DNA of 60,122 nt from Gyrodactylus bullatarudis (lineage: Eukaryota; Platyhelminthes; Monogenea; Gyrodactylidea; Gyrodactylidae), in contig SSNU01000258.1 in the NCBI GenBank assembly GCA_012064415.1, positions 1-60,122 on the forward strand, written 5' to 3'. The notes under the pieces were generated by a model. It was not told where the DNA came from. It made no database searches and was given only the letters and a program-made list of their open reading frames with translations. The first letter of the stretch is position 1. Each line of letters starts with the position of its first letter. A program made the position numbers and the translations under genes. Shown in pieces: positions 56,701 to 60,122 of this stretch.

Positions 56701-59229
56701 TTTTTATTCGATGAATAATAATCTTGAAAGAATTGGAATTTACATATGAATATTCGAGGGGCATGAATAACTCGGTAAGGGCACAAATTTTTCAAATCTC
56801 AATATAGTTAGAATCAGTTAGAGTTATATCAATTTAAAATTTAGATTTGAGAATGAATAAATTAGTTCTAAAGAATACCGAAAAAAATGGAATTATTCGT
56901 ATAGAATAATAGAGGAAGAACCGTTACAAATTGTTTTATAAAGCTATTCTGGAAATAGTCTTCACATATGCCGAAACCAAAAAACTATTTATTTTCCAAC
57001 GAATAAAATAAGGAATAGAATATAAGATCCAATGATCCGTGTCGAGCCCTTGAAAACCTTGAGAAAATAGATCTGGGGAAAAGGAAAATATCAAAATGTT
57101 ATGTTGGGAGAAATCAAAAGATCATCAGAAGTTGTGTGAATAAATGTAAAGAAAATCAACAGGTATCAAGATTCATGATTATTAATTTATTTTACTTAGT
57201 TTCAACTCAATAGTTATTGTGAGTTTTAGACTCAAAAGTTTTCCCTTCGTGTTTATTATTCAGAAATACGCTGCTGTTTTGTTGATGGCGCTTAAAGTGA
57301 ACTAAGCGAATATCTTAAATTAATTTGGTTCTAGAAAGCTTTTTCATTGGTAAAGTATCTCATTCATGTTTAGAGGAATTTATTCTTTCAAGCTTGATGG
57401 TAGGAAATTACTCGTGAGGAATAAAGAGTTTTAGAGGTTAATCTTATTCTCAGACAAAAAAACGAATGGTGAGCCAGTAAAAATATTTTCAACTATGATT
57501 TCAACAATTAAAACTCGTTTTCTATGAAATGAATGATGAAAAAATAATTAAAACGCAAAAAGTACTTAAGACCGCTAAAGAACCGGTTAAAAAATTACAA
57601 AAATCGAGTCTACCCTTTAGTAAGCGAAACATGAAATTTTGACTTTGATCCTGAACTTTTTGTATTATCCTTGGATCTTCTCCACCAAAAATGCTGATTC
57701 GATTCCAAATTTACTTCAAGTCTCTAAAGCTGTGATTGAAAATTATATAACTATCGAAGTGATATAGAAAATCAAGATCAAACGAGATCCAACCTTAGGT
57801 GTGTTGAAATGAAAATGAAAAAAGCTGATATTTTTGAGGAAATAATATGGATTTCTTAGAAAATTTCAGGATCTTACAAGACTTATTGGTTGATTACTTG
57901 GTGAAATTTTCATTATGATCGGATTATGTCGAAAAAATTATTAATAAAATGGGATCAAATTTTATGATGATCTGAAGAAAAAAGGGGGGTCACTAAATCT
58001 GATTTCATTTTTTCTATGCATCTCTCACTGAAAAACTGTGAATAGTTTTGAATTCCACCTAAAATTCTGATCCAGTAATTTTCAACGAGATCCTTGAAAT
58101 TATGATCTGAAAATTAGCAATAGAAGGGATTGTTTTAAAAAATCCACGAAATCTCCAAAATTATCAATTTATACATAATTACATACATTTACATGAAAGT
58201 GAGAAATTTTTTGGGGGACTTACGGGGTCCTGTGACTGCATTACAAAACAATACGAACATTAGTCATTAGTGACTCATTGCACAAGTGATGTGGATATTA
58301 ACCCCACTGACTGTGGATATTATTAATGATTTATTAAAAAAATTATTTCTGCTCATATTTTTCTGATATTTTTCCAAAAATCTTTGGAAAAAATAAACTT
58401 TTTAATTTACATCTAATTCAGGAACTTATCTCTACTGTATTTGCATTTCAGCAAGAAAATATACTTCAGGTAGTAATCATAATTTATGGCTTTCTTTGAT
58501 CTCTTAGTTCACCTTTTTCAATGTGGGTTTTATTTCGAATTTCAAAATAAACTTTACCGATTAATAATACAAGCAACAATATGCGGTTTGTTGAACATTC
58601 AAAAAAACTTATTTATTCATTAGAACGATAAATTTGAATTTGTTAGTTATTTAAATTGAATTTTTATCAACAAAATTGATAATTATCAATTATAATAGAT
58701 TTGGCAATCGATGCCTGTAAGTAATAAGGAAAATCATACTGATATTATGTCATTGAAAACAAAAAGAATTTCAAAAGACCTGTAAGATCTGAATCGATAT
58801 TTTCATGGAACCTCTCATCTAAAATATTTTCTACAGCTACTTTTGATAGATGGGTAAGTCTCGTAACCAATGCTAAATCTTTATCTACCCTAAGTGGCAC
58901 CAGAATGAATTCTACTTTCTGGATTATCTCGTTAATTTTAGGAAGTACGTAATTTCCAACTAATTGTACACTGTACAATGTACAGTGCTAATTCTCTAAC
59001 TAACCGCACTAAAATTTGAGATTAAAGGATTCGGTTCTAGTAGGAAGAGTTTAATTTTTATCAAGCACAACTATTTAAAATATTTTCATTTTACAGAAAA
59101 GACATTTACATTTCAAAGTATATGGGAATTCTCATTGAATATCAAGTTGAATTGACTGAAGGAGCTGGTGATGCATCCGTTTATTCGAAAGATAAATTCC
59201 TGCACAATGTTGAATTCAAACTAGATCAA
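53799..59229 (+). CDS. Candidate split gene with micro-exons, unknown protein
   Basis: Chain of phase-compatible exons: 53799-53932 (SEKTYARLQVCLKCA start), 55044-55104 (TAKKYFKFLLKENFYKDGK), optional 55153-55167 (15 nt), 55207-55248 (RGHYELLTEISKI), 58452-58469 (18 nt, KKIYF) and 59097-59229 (KDIYISKYMGILIEY to EFKLDQ). Each has AG before and GT after; the last two have pyrimidine-rich acceptors. The joined text is about 130 residues. The last exon has an alternating hydrophobic pattern suggestive of a beta-sandwich and faintly recalls arrestin/VPS26-type proteins; this is weak. The gene would continue past 60122 and perhaps begin at 44635 or earlier. Individual exons are uncertain; the final one is the most convincing. 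Confidence 0.4.
53984..54027 (-). ncRNA. Hammerhead-like motif with stem III hairpin
   Basis: Minus strand: CATTG, CTGATGA (54022-54016), TGCCTGAA, GAAA, then ATGTA-AAATG-TACAT forming a true hairpin for stem III, T, TAATG. Stem I CATTG pairs with TAATG (one G-T wobble). Unlike the other copies it could fold as a monomer. Stem II is poor. It lies within a candidate intron, with little Penelope sequence around it. Confidence 0.5.
54453..54676. mobile_element. piggyBac-like MITE
   Basis: The best copy: 216 bp between TTAA at 54453-54456 and 54673-54676. Ends read inwards as CCCTTTCGATGCCGATGGAC and CCCTTTCGGTGCCGAGAC. Homologous over its length to the reverse complement of 50804-50961. Non-autonomous. 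Confidence 0.85.
55585..55697 (-). repeat. Left arm of a second inverted LTR pair
   Basis: About 110 bp, the reverse complement of 55840-55955 with few differences. Both contain GGGTAGAGTCTGAAGAGACC (with one or two changes in this arm) and AAATACAACGTTTATCACTC in LTR sense. The block resembles the LTR at 16618-16987 in layout (GGTCTGAAGAGAGCCGACGA there). This arm appears truncated at its upstream end. Confidence 0.65.
55700..55960 (+). repeat. Right arm, LTR-like, plus orientation
   Basis: A possible LTR: CCAATGGAAGG near 55792, an A/T-rich promoter-like AGTATTTATATG near 55827, then the conserved AGAGTCTGAAGAGACCC block and a downstream part shared with the left arm. About 140 bp separate the two arms. 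No coding sequence of a retrotransposon is attached. Confidence 0.55.
55961..58451. other. No gene seen
   Basis: AT-rich; would be intron if the split gene is real. Repeats of TTTCGA-type words (for example around 55970-56160) occur but are not organised. Confidence 0.35.
58780..58978 (-). CDS. Unidentified minus-strand ORF
   Basis: About 66 codons from an ATG at 58978, with regular amphipathic helices (YVLPKINEIIQKVEFILVPL, later RLTHLSKVAVENILDERFHE). Composition looks coding rather than random, but no family is recognised. It lies on the opposite strand within the last modelled intron of the split gene, so it may be a nested gene exon or a transposon piece. Confidence 0.3.
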
Positions 59230-60122
59230 GTAATCTATATTTGCTATAATTTATTTCAAGTAAAAATATTAAAAGCCAAGAGACAATAAAAATTTATCAA
59301 AGCCAGAATTAGTTGGCGAAAATGATATTAAAGCCCCGAAGAATAAAATCTTTTGTCTATCATATCGATTCTTAATGCGCTAAATTCTAAGGTTATTTTA
59401 AAGCAATTATATTTTGGTTAGGAGTTATCTATTAAAATATTAGGTAATCTTTTGATCCAAAAAATAGGCAATCTTTGAATCTCTAGCTAATAGAGTTCAG
59501 AAGAGACTGGCATGATCACCCGATAAAATGGATCATTCTTTTCATCTATGACTCTTCTTGATCCAATTTTCTAAAGATCATAAATTTCTATCTTCATATT
59601 AACTAGGTATACATTAAGAACTTTTTTATTTTTAAATCATACAACTATAAAATAAAAAATTATATAAATTTTCGGTTGTTTATAAACTTGAAGTATACAA
59701 ACTTAACATAATTGAAATATCTTTTTATAAGGAAATAGACAAGTCCCAGATATCTATCGTTCCGTAAGTTAGACTTAAAATTTACTTTACTCACCTTGAC
59801 CAAAATTAATTGATTAGAAAGTAAGTGAAACGGGATTTAATTTATTCTATACAAACTTTTGGTAATTTTCTAAAATAAGAACAATGTGAGTTGATAAAAT
59901 TCAGAAAATAATTTGCATTAGAAATCGTTATTGAAAAATGCGATAATTTTTTATCTACTATTTCCTATATTGACTTTTCTATTTCTAATATTCTCTTTAA
60001 ATTTAAAAAATCCCTTAGCACTAACGTGTTCAAGGCTTTAATTTATAAACTTGAAGGTTCTAACAGAATTTTCAAAAACTCTACTATCTCTAAAAATCGA
60101 AAATTTAATCGTTTTTCTTCTA
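59230..60122. other. Window end
   Basis: No firm feature. A 32-nt piece at about 59734-59765 (GAAATAGACAAGTCCCAGAT onwards) sits between an AAG acceptor-like site and GTAAGT and could be another small exon of the upstream candidate gene. Confidence 0.2.

Noticed and set aside
1..60122. Bacterial or organelle origin, CRISPR arrays, operons
   Set aside because: Spliceosomal introns, mitochondrial leader on IVD, Penelope, hAT and LTR elements show a nuclear eukaryotic genome; no regularly spaced repeats were seen.

Overview
The window is eukaryotic nuclear DNA, very AT-rich, with spliced housekeeping genes lying among the remains of many transposable elements. Three metabolic genes can be modelled exon by exon with all phases closing: cytosolic-type valyl-tRNA synthetase (minus, 28283-18502), a GDPD1/3-like glycerophosphodiester phosphodiesterase (minus, 30342-28736) and isovaleryl-CoA dehydrogenase (plus, 30471-32631). 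Downstream lies a minus-strand cluster of three small four-pass membrane protein genes (34.0-37.9 kb). Many introns are only 27-39 nt. In the three larger genes the first introns are tiny and later ones are long and loaded with transposons. Together with AT richness, hammerhead-bearing Penelope-like elements (PLEs) and micro-exons, this suggests a fast-evolving invertebrate. A flatworm fits best; other ultra-short-intron animals such as dicyemids are not excluded. The species cannot be named from the window.

Layout. 0-16 kb: a possible two-exon single-pass membrane protein gene (1413-1565 and 15119-15460) whose 13.5-kb intron holds PLE fragments, a broken transposon-like gene (4.66-6.42 kb) and a 3.27-kb hAT element with intact 8-bp target duplications. 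16.1-18.1 kb: two LTRs in head-to-head inverted orientation around an assembly gap, followed by a decayed Ty3/gypsy body. 18.5-28.3 kb: valyl-tRNA synthetase, with PLEs in introns 4 and 9. 28.7-32.6 kb: the phosphodiesterase and the dehydrogenase, divergent, with 127 bp between their start codons. 34-38 kb: the membrane protein cluster. 38-60 kb: gene-poor, with transposon relics (Tc1/mariner-like, old PLEs, piggyBac-like MITEs, a SINE-like element, a second inverted LTR pair) and a chain of candidate small exons on the plus strand (44.6-59.2 kb) that may form one split gene with 15- and 18-nt exons.

The genes do not form an operon. Valyl-tRNA synthetase serves translation, isovaleryl-CoA dehydrogenase serves mitochondrial leucine breakdown, and the phosphodiesterase acts on lysophospholipids at membranes. 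The most striking repeated theme is the PLE family. Its tails carry hammerhead ribozyme cores with covarying stem I, and several copies have an inverted tail joined to a forward body.
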